Shown: positions 17,879 through 26,469 of the stretch, piece after piece
Layout: every line of letters begins with the position of its first letter
Position numbering within the stretch: position 1 is the stretch's first letter
Assembly: GCA_945906945.1 (NCBI GenBank)
Contig: CAMDSZ010000005.1
Coordinates: 1 to 38,208, forward strand
DNA: 38,208 nt
Origin: Akkermansia muciniphila
GTDB lineage: Bacteria; Verrucomicrobiota; Verrucomicrobiia; Chthoniobacterales; Chthoniobacteraceae
Reading direction: 5' to 3'
Notes under the pieces: generated by a model
What the model saw: only the letters and a program-made list of their open reading frames with translations
Told to the model about the DNA's origin: nothing
Databases searched by the model: none
Translations under genes and position numbers: made by a program

Positions 17879-19260
17879 TTATGCATGCGCCAAACTTTGA
17901 CCCAAAGTCGGTAGTAGTATTCGGGCATCGATTCCACGATGTAACGTTCGGCGAGGCTGTCAGCTGGGCGGTGTCTCGAATGAAAAGCGGTCCGCCTTCG
18001 TACATGGCGACCGTCAATTTGGATTTTGTCATGCAGGCTCGTCGTGATCCCGAGATGCAGCGGATACTCCTGGAGGCTGATCTGGTGACCGCCGATGGCG
18101 ACCCGTTGGTGCGTACGTCCGGCTTGTTCGGGCCGCGCCTCAGGCAGCGGGTGACGGGGAGTGATTTGGTGCCAATGCTGGCTGGCGCGTGTGCCGACGA
18201 AGGCTTGAGAGTTTTTTTGCTAGGGGGCGCAGATGGCGTCGCAGAGAAGACCGCCGCAGTGTTGAAGATCCGCAATCCTGGTCTGAAGATTTGCGGAACC
18301 TACGCGCCTCCGGTGACGGGTTTGCTTGATATGAATCACGGTGAGATTCTGCGCCGTCTGCGGTTGGCGAAGCCAGACTTACTGTTGGTGGCATTCGGTG
18401 CTCCCAAGCAGGAGAAGTTCATTAACCTGCATTTTCGTTCCTGGGGTATTCCGTTAGCCGTGGGGGTGGGTGCCACCTTTGACTTTATCGCTGGGGTTCA
18501 AAAACGGGCGCCTTCGTTTATGCAGAAGTGGGGACTCGAGTGGCTGTGGCGCCTTGGTAGTGACCCGCGTCGATTGTTTCGTAGGTACGCCAGCAATTTG
18601 CTTTTTCTGGTCAGTACATTGAAGCGGCTTCGGCGGATGTACTGGCACGCTCCCCGTCTATGTTGGCTGCAGGAGTCTAAGTTAGACTTTGGTTTGTGTG
18701 AGAGCGGCTTACTCGGTCGCGGACAGGTGATTGAGGTTTCAATTGCGGATCGCGACTGGCTCAGTAGCGACGATCTCGGGCGTATTGTTGGTGTTGCCGC
18801 CCATTTGCGCCGAAGGGGTGGTCGTTTGGTACTGCATGGCGCTACTCCGAAGCTGCGGCAACTGTTAGTGGAGGCGCGGTTAGCGGGCTATCTAGAGCTG
18901 CGAGGGAGCGAGGCGGAGGCTCGATCGAGGGTCGGGGAGTTGAGAAGCGGGAGGACACTGGGGGGAATGTATTTCGATGGAGAGCGGCTTGTATTGCGGA
19001 TGCCTGCGGAGTGTTCTGTATCGGGCCTGTCGCGTTGGGTTCGCACCGTTAGTCGAGGGATGGCAAAGCAGCCGGCGTCTGTGTTTTTGGATGCTGCGGA
19101 AAGTGAGTATCTGGACACGGCAGGCGTGATGTGGCTGCTGAGAACTCGCAGAGATTGCAACCGAAAGGGAATTCTCTTTTCCACGAGCAGGTTTAGAGGG
19201 AGTGCGAGGCGTGCGCTCCTGCTTGCTGGGGTGGAGCAACTGTTTTGTCCGCAGCATTGA
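17872..19260 (+). CDS. WecG/TagA/CpsF (GT26) glycosyltransferase with two C-terminal STAS-like domains
   Basis: GT26 motifs YMATVNLDFVMQARRDPEMQRILLEADLVTADGDPLV, VFLLGGADGVAEKTAAVL, DLLLVAFGAPKQEKFI, VGVGATFDFIAGVQKRAP; C-terminus ASVFLDAAESEYLDTAGVMWLLRTRRDCNRKGI...ALLLAGVEQLF is STAS-like, preceded by a second, more degenerate copy. Confidence 0.85.
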   Translation: MVIMHAPNFDPKSVVVFGHRFHDVTFGEAVSWAVSRMKSGPPSYMATVNLDFVMQARRDPEMQRILLEADLVTADGDPLVRTSGLFGPRLRQRVTGSDLVPMLAGACADEGLRVFLLGGADGVAEKTAAVLKIRNPGLKICGTYAPPVTGLLDMNHGEILRRLRLAKPDLLLVAFGAPKQEKFINLHFRSWGIPLAVGVGATFDFIAGVQKRAPSFMQKWGLEWLWRLGSDPRRLFRRYASNLLFLVSTLKRLRRMYWHAPRLCWLQESKLDFGLCESGLLGRGQVIEVSIADRDWLSSDDLGRIVGVAAHLRRRGGRLVLHGATPKLRQLLVEARLAGYLELRGSEAEARSRVGELRSGRTLGGMYFDGERLVLRMPAECSVSGLSRWVRTVSRGMAKQPASVFLDAAESEYLDTAGVMWLLRTRRDCNRKGILFSTSRFRGSARRALLLAGVEQLFCPQH

Positions 19261-19281
19261 GGAGGGAGGGGGTGTGTTTGC

Positions 19282-19302
19282 CACCGTCGTGTGACGACGG
19301 TG
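19282..19302 (+). terminator. perfect hairpin downstream of the WecG-STAS gene; possible terminator
   Basis: CACCGTCGT-GTG-ACGACGGTG: 9-bp perfect stem with 3-nt loop, between convergent genes; no strong T tract. Confidence 0.5.
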
Positions 19303-19540
19303 CTCGTTGGATTGCAACTCTGCGGTGTTGACGTCTCTGGCAATGGAAGCGGTGCGCGCTCCGTCTGATGGTCTTGTAGGGCTATTCTACGATTCTTTCT
19401 GCGCCATAGATGGAATCTCAGGCGATATGTGGAGGAAGGGTGTGTGCCGACTTTTACAGATTGGATGGCAAGTTGGCGCGGGGTCTCAGGCCGGAGTTCC
19501 ACAAAGACGCGCACTGATGTCTGCGCATCGAAGTGATGCT

Positions 19541-21001
19541 TTAGGCTGCAGTCAGCTGTGCCAGCAAACCTTCCAGCGGTAGACTAACGATCGCGGTAGC
19601 TTTGTCGCTCATGGCATAGGGCAGAATGAGCTGATCGCCGTGGATGAGTGAACCGCAGCTGTAGACGACGTTGGGAACGTAACCCTCGCGTTCGCTGCCT
19701 TCGGGACAGAGTAATGGCTCACGCAGGCGCCCGATTACTCGAGTGGGATCTTCGAGATCAAGCAGTGCGGCGCCAATGCAATATTTGCGCATCGGGCCGA
19801 CGCCGTGGGTGATGACGAGCCATCCTGCTGCAGTTTCGATTGGAGAACCGCAGTTGCCTATCTTCACGGACTCCCAAGCTTCGGCGGGGCGAAGTATCAG
19901 ATTTGGGTCGCTCCAGTGGTGGGGATTGTCGGAGAACATGACGAAGAGATTTTCATCGTCCTGACGCGAGAGCATGGCGTAACGCCCTCCAATGCGGCGA
20001 GGAAAGAGGGCCATGCCTTTATTTTGAACTGCAGTGCCGTTCAATGTGAGAACGCGAAAGTGAAGGAAGTCCTGCGTCTCAATGAGCTGAGGAAGGATCG
20101 CGCGGCCATTGTATGCCGTGTAGGTCGCATAGTAGAGAATGCTTCCATCGTCTTCCACGAAGCGCACGAAACGAGCATCCTCGATACCGTTGCTTTCATT
20201 CTGACTCACTGGGAATAGGATTCGTTCGCTGAGCGCGAGTTTTTCAGCGAAACGCAGTTCGTAATTCGAATCGGCCAGCCATTGAATACACTCAAGTGTG
20301 CGGCGGGTTTCATGAGAGAGAGGAAGACTTTCCCGACGCGCCCGGGCTACGCTGCCGGAGAGGTCGCTGCGGGTGAAATCAACGCCGAGAGTGCCCATGA
20401 CGGAGGTTGTGCATTCGTTGTCGAATCCCATTTCGTGCAGTTTGATCAGGAAGCGTTTTTTGCGATAGCTGGGGTTTGGCAGGACTTCAGGCAGGCTCAC
20501 GTATCGCGAGACGGGGGTGAAGGAGATGCCCCCGTTCGGAGAGAGCAACCCCTCCCGAAACTCGATAGACGATATATGCCCTTCACCGGTGGCGCGGAGG
20601 CTCATGATAAAGCGTAGTCCGCCCGCAGGGACGTTGCTTTGATCGGGGTGGGGTACGATGGAGGGATTGAACAGTGCAGCGGATTCCAGAGAGTATTCGC
20701 CGGAGAAAAGAGCGCCGATGAGCAATTGGCGCGAGCGGCTAAGCGGACGTTGCGTGAATATGTCCGATTGTACGCGGGCGAAGTGCTCTAACAAAGTCGG
20801 CTCAATGTCAAAATGGCGACCATCGAAGTCAGCGCGCACGGCCCGGATCTCCATTTCCACCTCATCCTCGGTGAGGGCAAGTGTGCGGCCTATGATTGCC
20901 GCGATACTGCGGGCGCTCGAAGGGATGAACGGGCGGATGATCACCCTTGCGCTCTCTGGTTGGAGGATGATTTGGTGGCGGGTGAGATTTAGGCAGCTCA
21001 T
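19541..21001 (-). CDS. GH130 family glycoside phosphorylase/hydrolase-like protein
   Basis: NGIEDARFVRFVEDDGSILYYATYTAYNG (GxEDxR-type motif of GH130), KGMALFPRRIGGRYAMLSRQDDENLFVMFSDNPHHW, WLVITHGVGPMRKYCIGAALLDLEDPTRVIGR. Confidence 0.88.
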   Translation of the reverse strand: MSCLNLTRHQIILQPESARVIIRPFIPSSARSIAAIIGRTLALTEDEVEMEIRAVRADFDGRHFDIEPTLLEHFARVQSDIFTQRPLSRSRQLLIGALFSGEYSLESAALFNPSIVPHPDQSNVPAGGLRFIMSLRATGEGHISSIEFREGLLSPNGGISFTPVSRYVSLPEVLPNPSYRKKRFLIKLHEMGFDNECTTSVMGTLGVDFTRSDLSGSVARARRESLPLSHETRRTLECIQWLADSNYELRFAEKLALSERILFPVSQNESNGIEDARFVRFVEDDGSILYYATYTAYNGRAILPQLIETQDFLHFRVLTLNGTAVQNKGMALFPRRIGGRYAMLSRQDDENLFVMFSDNPHHWSDPNLILRPAEAWESVKIGNCGSPIETAAGWLVITHGVGPMRKYCIGAALLDLEDPTRVIGRLREPLLCPEGSEREGYVPNVVYSCGSLIHGDQLILPYAMSDKATAIVSLPLEGLLAQLTAA

Positions 21002-23271
21002 GTGGGAAGCGTAAGGGGGTGCGTGGCAAAGGTCATTTCCGCCAGAGCGATGTGGAAGGCGAGGGTGGATTCGGCGCCCTGATTTTCGTTGAGGCGATCG
21101 TGATGCAGGCCATCGGCGCAGCCACCGGTGGCGGGGTCGTAGAGGGGGAGTGCCAGATCGTTACGCCCGAGGAACCAGTCAAATGCGCGTCTTGCCTCGC
21201 GGGACCAGGCCGGATCCGAAGTCACTTGATAGGCGCTAAGGCAGGCCGAGACCATGGCCTGTGCCTCGACCGGTTGTTGGTCAAAGTGCGCACGGGCTCC
21301 CTCTCTCACGTAAAAGCCTGCACTTCCAATCGGACGGAAACAGCCGTTGGGGGTTTTCTGAATGGAGACAAGCCAGCTCAGTGACTTTAAGCCGATTTCC
21401 AGCGCCTCAGCATCTTCCATGGCCTGTCCGCTCAGCAGTAGAGCTTGTGACAAGCGGGCGTTGTCATAGGTGGCGCTGGATTCAAACCAAGGCCAGTCAG
21501 TGGTCGCGTAGTTTTTCCAAAGCTGTTTAAGACGCAGGGTCAGCGTTTTGCGGGTGGCGGTGGCGCGTTCATTCTCAGTAAAAGCTCGCAGATACTCATG
21601 AATCCCAAGAAGGGCGAAGGCCCATGCTCGAGGTGAGTTGAACGCGTCTACCTTACCCAAACCGATGTCAAACAATTGCGTGCAGAGGCCCTGCTGACCA
21701 CTGTGGAGTGCATGAGATTTTCCGGTGCCCAGCGCCCAAAGTGCGCGGCCATGGCTGTCCTCGCTGCCAATGGCCTCCAGCCAGCGGCGCTCAAAGCTCA
21801 TGAAATTACGGAAACCGCCGGTGTCTCGGTTTAACGCGTTAGCTAGAAATGCAAGATAGGTGGAAGACAGTCGATTCAGACTCTCGTTAGGCGGATGTCC
21901 TCCGAGGTTATCGCGCAGACAACAGAGTATGAATGCTCGTGCGTTGTCGTCGGTGCAGTAGCCGTGGTGAAAGTCTGGTACCGTGAAGAGCGCGTGCTGG
22001 AAGATGCCCGTGCTGTCAGTCATGCGCTCGAGATGCTCGAGCTTTAAAGTGGGCAGCTCGTGGTCTCGATCTGCCGCCGCCAATCCGGCGAAGGCCGTGC
22101 GCGGAAGAACCTGGTGATGAGCGCAAGCATTGCTGAAGCTCTGCAAGTAGCGTGAGGCCACTGCCGGCCAGATCATCTCGCGCCCTGCGTGCCAGGCAGT
22201 CTCCTGTGTGCGCTGCATTAGGTCGGGATGGTCGAGGTAGTTGCACACTGCTCTAGCAATATCCGGCGGGCTTGCGAAAGGCACCAGCGTGCCACGCCCG
22301 TCTCTAAGCAGTTCCTGCGCGTGCCAGTAAGGCGTCGACACCACCGCTTTGCCAGCGCCAAAGACTTGGGCAAGCGTGCCGGACGTGATTTGGGCCTGAT
22401 TTAAGTAAGGGGTTAAATAAATATCGCTGGCTGCGATGAACTCCTGCAGATCCTCTGCTGTGACAAAGCGGTTGTAGAAAATAACGTGCTCTTTTACTCC
22501 GAGTTCTTCAGCGAGCCACTCCAAGCTAAGCCGGTAGCGTTCGCCCTCGCGGGCGAGCAAATGTGGATGTGTCGCTCCGAGCACGATGTAAACCACCTTC
22601 GGATAATTGCGCACGATCTGGGGCAGTGATTGGATGACATTCTCGATCCCCTTACCCGGGCCGATGAGCCCGAAGGTGAGCAGCACGGTACGCCCAGCCA
22701 CCCCGAATTGGGTCTTTGAGTCCGCCGAATTTGTGATCGGCATGTCTTGAATGCCGTGGGGGATGATGTCCACCTTACCATCGGGCACCGCATAGACCTC
22801 ACGGAGAATTGCAGCACCCTTATGCGCCATCACCACGAGTCTGTCGCTTCGGCGAGTGAGCTCATCCATCACCCTCCGCTGGGCTGTATTGGGTTCGCCC
22901 AAAATAGTGTGCAGAGTCGTGATCACCGGCATACGGACCTCTTTGAGCAGCGCGAGGAGATGACTCCCCGCCGGTCCGCCGTAAATGCCAAACTCGTGCT
23001 GCACACAGAGGATCCCGACGTTGTTGAAGTTCAGAAGGTCTGCCGCGCGCCGGTAAGAGTCGACGTCCTTTTCTAAAAGCTCAAACCGAACTCTCGGCGG
23101 ATACTCGTAGCCTTCCTCTCGGTCATTTACTGCACCGACATAACATTCGGCTTCGGGTGCTGCTTTGCTGATTGCTTCGCACAAATCACGAGTGAAGGTC
23201 GCAATTCCGCAGAGACGGGGAACATAGTCACCGAGAAAAGCAATCCGCTTTAAAGGCGGCCGGCGACTCAC
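20998..23271 (-). CDS. GT4 glycosyltransferase fused to C-terminal (alpha/alpha)6-barrel-like domain
   Basis: N-term FLGDYVPRLCGIATFTRDLCEAI, DIIPHGI, LTFGLIGPGKGIENVIQSL, SDIYLTPYLNQAQITSGTLAQVFGAGKAVVSTPYWHA; C-term YCTDDNARAFILCCL...SRAWAFALLGIHEYL...TYDNARLSQALL helical repeats. 4-nt overlap with the GH130 gene. Confidence 0.85.
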   Translation of the reverse strand: MSRRPPLKRIAFLGDYVPRLCGIATFTRDLCEAISKAAPEAECYVGAVNDREEGYEYPPRVRFELLEKDVDSYRRAADLLNFNNVGILCVQHEFGIYGGPAGSHLLALLKEVRMPVITTLHTILGEPNTAQRRVMDELTRRSDRLVVMAHKGAAILREVYAVPDGKVDIIPHGIQDMPITNSADSKTQFGVAGRTVLLTFGLIGPGKGIENVIQSLPQIVRNYPKVVYIVLGATHPHLLAREGERYRLSLEWLAEELGVKEHVIFYNRFVTAEDLQEFIAASDIYLTPYLNQAQITSGTLAQVFGAGKAVVSTPYWHAQELLRDGRGTLVPFASPPDIARAVCNYLDHPDLMQRTQETAWHAGREMIWPAVASRYLQSFSNACAHHQVLPRTAFAGLAAADRDHELPTLKLEHLERMTDSTGIFQHALFTVPDFHHGYCTDDNARAFILCCLRDNLGGHPPNESLNRLSSTYLAFLANALNRDTGGFRNFMSFERRWLEAIGSEDSHGRALWALGTGKSHALHSGQQGLCTQLFDIGLGKVDAFNSPRAWAFALLGIHEYLRAFTENERATATRKTLTLRLKQLWKNYATTDWPWFESSATYDNARLSQALLLSGQAMEDAEALEIGLKSLSWLVSIQKTPNGCFRPIGSAGFYVREGARAHFDQQPVEAQAMVSACLSAYQVTSDPAWSREARRAFDWFLGRNDLALPLYDPATGGCADGLHHDRLNENQGAESTLAFHIALAEMTFATHPLTLPT

Positions 23272-23335
23272 AATAAAACCTTACAATAAATTTGCATCGA
23301 ATAAGGACCAAAGACTTCCATCCCACGACACCAAG

Positions 23336-23378
23336 AAAAAAGCCGACACGCAGGGCAGACCGTAAAGTAAGCGTCGGC
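23336..23378 (-). terminator. rho-independent terminator on the minus strand, downstream of the type III PKS operon
   Basis: Minus-strand reading: GCCGACGC-ttactttacggtctgccct-GCGTGTCGGC followed by TTTTTT; 8-bp stem with a 2-nt bulge. Confidence 0.55.
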
Positions 23379-23637
23379 AGGATTTTGTTTATGAAGGACC
23401 GGCAGAAGATTGAAGAACGATGAGAATCTTCTCAAAACTGTGAAATTCCAGAAGCTGAGTCTCGACGCGCATACTAAACGATGGGACCTTAGCGTCTACA
23501 GTAAACGTAATCATTTAAATCCTACTCGCAAAACCATGGTTCGTTCTCACAGAACTTTTAAACAAATGGCAGCATAGCAAGTAGGCGCTTCGGGTGGTGC
23601 GCCCTTCGTCTTTGCTCCCGCGAGTGGGTGTTGGGCA

Positions 23638-24663
23638 TCATTCACGCTTGAGCTCGCCGCAGTGGGCGGAAAATCCGGCGCCAAAAGCGGTGAGCCAGAG
23701 GGTGTCGCTCTCCGGGAAGTTCTCGAGTGATTCCTCAAGCGCAGCTAGCACGCTAGGGCTGCTGATGTTTCCGAATTTGCGGAGGACCGCGCGCGTTTCG
23801 GTCAGCCGGTAGGCGGGGATCGCTTGCTCGATCGCATCCACGACATCGCGGCCGCCGGTGTGCGCGATCAGGCGGTCCGGGTTCGCCGATTTCATTTCGA
23901 ATAGTTCAGAAACGGTTTTGGCTGCGAGCCCAGGAACATCGCGATGCAGCTGGTTTTTGAGTCGCCCGTCGGAGTTTACGAAGCGGATTTTCTCCCTGTG
24001 CTCCGGCTTGTGGATAGTCCGGAAATTTTGAAAGCGGAATTGTTCCCCTTGGTTTTTGCCTTTCCAGATCGCAGCCGCTGCGCCATCGCCAAAGAGGCAC
24101 AGGCTGATGAGCACGCCGGGTTCATCGTCCAAGTAAAAGGCGGCGGAGGAGATTTCCACCGCCACCGTCGCGATCGTGGCCTGCGGTTCTGCCGCAAGAA
24201 TGCCGCGCGCTGTCTCGAGAAGCGGTAGGGCGGCCCCACAGCCCAGGCCAAGCAGATCCTGCAGAAAGGCATTGGGCTGAAGCCCGAGAATTTCCGAAAC
24301 GTAGCTGCTCAAGCCCGGACAAAGGTATCCGGTGCAAGTGCAGATAAGGAGAGCGTCGATACTGGAGGGCTTAAGCGAGGCCGATTCGCAGGCCTTGAGA
24401 ATGGCATCTGACGCGAGTCTTGGCGCGTGCTTTTCAAAATACCGGTGTAGTTCGCCTGCATTCCATTGGAAGGTGTTCTGCAACTCCGGATCACAAAATC
24501 GCCTTGCTTCGATTCCGGAATCGCCCGCGAGAACCTTGTGGAGCAAATCCCTTGAGCGTCCTCGTAGTTGATTAAGCGCTCCTGATTTGTTGAGTATTTG
24601 CAAGCAGTCCGCCTGTGAGAAGGAGTGGGGAGGAAATGCGGTGGCAAGGGATTGGAGGTACAT
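23638..24663 (-). CDS. type III polyketide synthase (chalcone/stilbene synthase family)
   Basis: LLICTCTGYLCPGLSSYVSEILGL, LLGLGCGAALPLLETARG (catalytic Cys region), FGDGAAAAI, IAHTGGRDVVDAIE (His), LRKFGNISSPSVLAALE (Asn). Confidence 0.9.
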   Translation of the reverse strand: MYLQSLATAFPPHSFSQADCLQILNKSGALNQLRGRSRDLLHKVLAGDSGIEARRFCDPELQNTFQWNAGELHRYFEKHAPRLASDAILKACESASLKPSSIDALLICTCTGYLCPGLSSYVSEILGLQPNAFLQDLLGLGCGAALPLLETARGILAAEPQATIATVAVEISSAAFYLDDEPGVLISLCLFGDGAAAAIWKGKNQGEQFRFQNFRTIHKPEHREKIRFVNSDGRLKNQLHRDVPGLAAKTVSELFEMKSANPDRLIAHTGGRDVVDAIEQAIPAYRLTETRAVLRKFGNISSPSVLAALEESLENFPESDTLWLTAFGAGFSAHCGELKRE

Positions 24664-25661
24664 TAGCGGACCAGATTGAGAAGGGTCTGAAATGGCAGAA
24701 ATCTGCGGCGGGCGAGCGCGCCGATGAGCTTCAGTCCCGTTCGGTTCGTCAGGCAGTGATGCAGCAGTCCTGCGGCCGTCATGCGGCGTCTAAAGCGGAT
24801 AGCCTGGGCTGCTGTCGATATTTCTCCCGCTTCGCGCCATGGTATGCGGCCCGAAGCGTAGTCGAGTGCAGGTTGCAGCGCGCATTCGGCAGACTGAAAC
24901 GCCATGCTCATCCCATTGCCGGTGAAGGGAGGAATCATGCTGGCTGCGTCGCCAATGCTAAAGGTAGGGCCGCGTTGAAAACCTGGCTTAAATCCCGCGA
25001 CTCCGCAGAAACTCGACTCTGCTAGTTCTGCGCTCTCGAGACGGTCAGCAAGGAGATGGAGGGACGCCCGCCGAAGCACTGAAATGAGAAGGCCGGCGCC
25101 CTTTGCGCCAGAGCTAGGTCGATTGGTGAATAGACCGCAAATGTTGACCTTCCCGTCCTCAATTTTTGCGAGACCGACGTAACCGTCCGGCGAGGTGAAC
25201 ATCTCGAGATCATGTGAGAGTTCGAGATTGCGCGCATGGCACTTCAACCCGAGCCAGTCCGATGGCTGCCGTGGGCGGCCCGCAGCCCAGATGACGCCGG
25301 GAGCCGATGCGATGCGGGAGTTTGTCACGAGAGTGCCCCCCAAAGCTGTGAATTGCTTTTGTAGGATATCATCCAACTTCCAGCGGGAGATCCCGTGTCC
25401 CGGAGCGTTCATTTCGGCAAGTCTGCCAGACGCGTCGCTCCATGACGCGCTTTGCAAATTTGTAGCTTCGCTGAGGCAATTGCCGATGCCGAGCGATTCG
25501 AGCGTTTCGTTGCTCACGCCGCTGATAAACTCTCCGCATACGCGATGTCGCGGGTAGGTAGAGGCTTCGTGGAGCGTGACGGAGACGCCGCGCGACTGCA
25601 GCCCGATAGCAAGCGATAGCCCAGCCAGTCCTCCACCCGCGATGGTGATTGAGTGTTTCAA
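24663..25661 (-). CDS. FAD-dependent oxidoreductase/monooxygenase
   Basis: SITIAGGGLAGLSLAIGLQSRGVSVTLHEASTYPRHRVCGEFISG dinucleotide-binding motif; FSIGDAASMIPPFTGNGMSMAFQSAECA. Confidence 0.9.
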   Translation of the reverse strand: MKHSITIAGGGLAGLSLAIGLQSRGVSVTLHEASTYPRHRVCGEFISGVSNETLESLGIGNCLSEATNLQSASWSDASGRLAEMNAPGHGISRWKLDDILQKQFTALGGTLVTNSRIASAPGVIWAAGRPRQPSDWLGLKCHARNLELSHDLEMFTSPDGYVGLAKIEDGKVNICGLFTNRPSSGAKGAGLLISVLRRASLHLLADRLESAELAESSFCGVAGFKPGFQRGPTFSIGDAASMIPPFTGNGMSMAFQSAECALQPALDYASGRIPWREAGEISTAAQAIRFRRRMTAAGLLHHCLTNRTGLKLIGALARRRFLPFQTLLNLVR

Positions 25662-26410
25662 CGGCGCGAGACTAGCAACCTGAGCGATCCGCGCCAGAGG
25701 GATGATTCATTGATTTTCCAAACGCCCGAGTCCAATCCGAGCAGCGCGGGGAGTTCACCTAGCCGGAATCCCGCCCGTATACTTACGGGCATGTCGTGTT
25801 GTGTGACCTCCCCCATGAATACGGAAGACACTTGGGAGAGAAAGAGCGGCGCGCGCCCACGGAGGGGCTCGCAGAATGCTAAGCAGCGAAACGATTTTAC
25901 ACGGGATCCGAGTTCACGCAGGGCACGATCTGAAAAATGGTGCAGAATGAGGCTTCCAACACAAGTGTCAGCGTTTGTCGCTGGCAGAGTGTCGAAGAAA
26001 TCTCCACTGATCCAATCGATGTCTGGCGATAAGTGTGCGGGACGCTCGATTAAGTCTAGACCCGTGATGCTGGAAGAGGGTAGCGAAGCATTGATTCTGC
26101 GACAAAGTTCGCCTTCGCCTGCCCCGAGTTCGAGAACGCGTGCTGGGACAGGCTCTTGCTTTTTAAGCTGGTCCACAATCCAACGAGAGTTACCGAGGAA
26201 AAGGTCGATCAAGCGCAGATCCGTGCGACTCCTCATCGCGCGCGGATCCGAAGGATCCAGTGAATCCAGAATTTCGGGAACGATGACACGATCGAGTTTC
26301 CTCATGAGTGGCGAGGCGGGAAGTTTAGGTGACACTTCAAAATCATCCAGCTCCACTTGCGACGGGGCTGTATTGAAGTGCCCATCGAGCGAGCGGTTTC
26401 CGACACACAA
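25658..26410 (-). CDS. class I SAM-dependent methyltransferase
   Basis: ARVLELGAGEGELCRRINASLPSSSITGLDLIERP (motif I); 4-nt overlap with the oxidoreductase gene. Start uncertain: TTG at 26410 or ATG at 26305. Confidence 0.85.
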   Translation of the reverse strand: MCVGNRSLDGHFNTAPSQVELDDFEVSPKLPASPLMRKLDRVIVPEILDSLDPSDPRAMRSRTDLRLIDLFLGNSRWIVDQLKKQEPVPARVLELGAGEGELCRRINASLPSSSITGLDLIERPAHLSPDIDWISGDFFDTLPATNADTCVGSLILHHFSDRALRELGSRVKSFRCLAFCEPLRGRAPLFLSQVSSVFMGEVTQHDMPVSIRAGFRLGELPALLGLDSGVWKINESSLWRGSLRLLVSRR

Positions 26411-26469
26411 CCAGTGTTTGCCTGTTATGAAAGGTTGTACTGCTGGAAAGTTTGCAACAGGATGGGCTT

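Noticed and set aside
19307-19582. 91-aa plus-strand ORF after the WecG-STAS gene
   Set aside because: Overlaps the 3' end of the GH130 gene antisense and resembles no known protein; the spacer is more likely non-coding.
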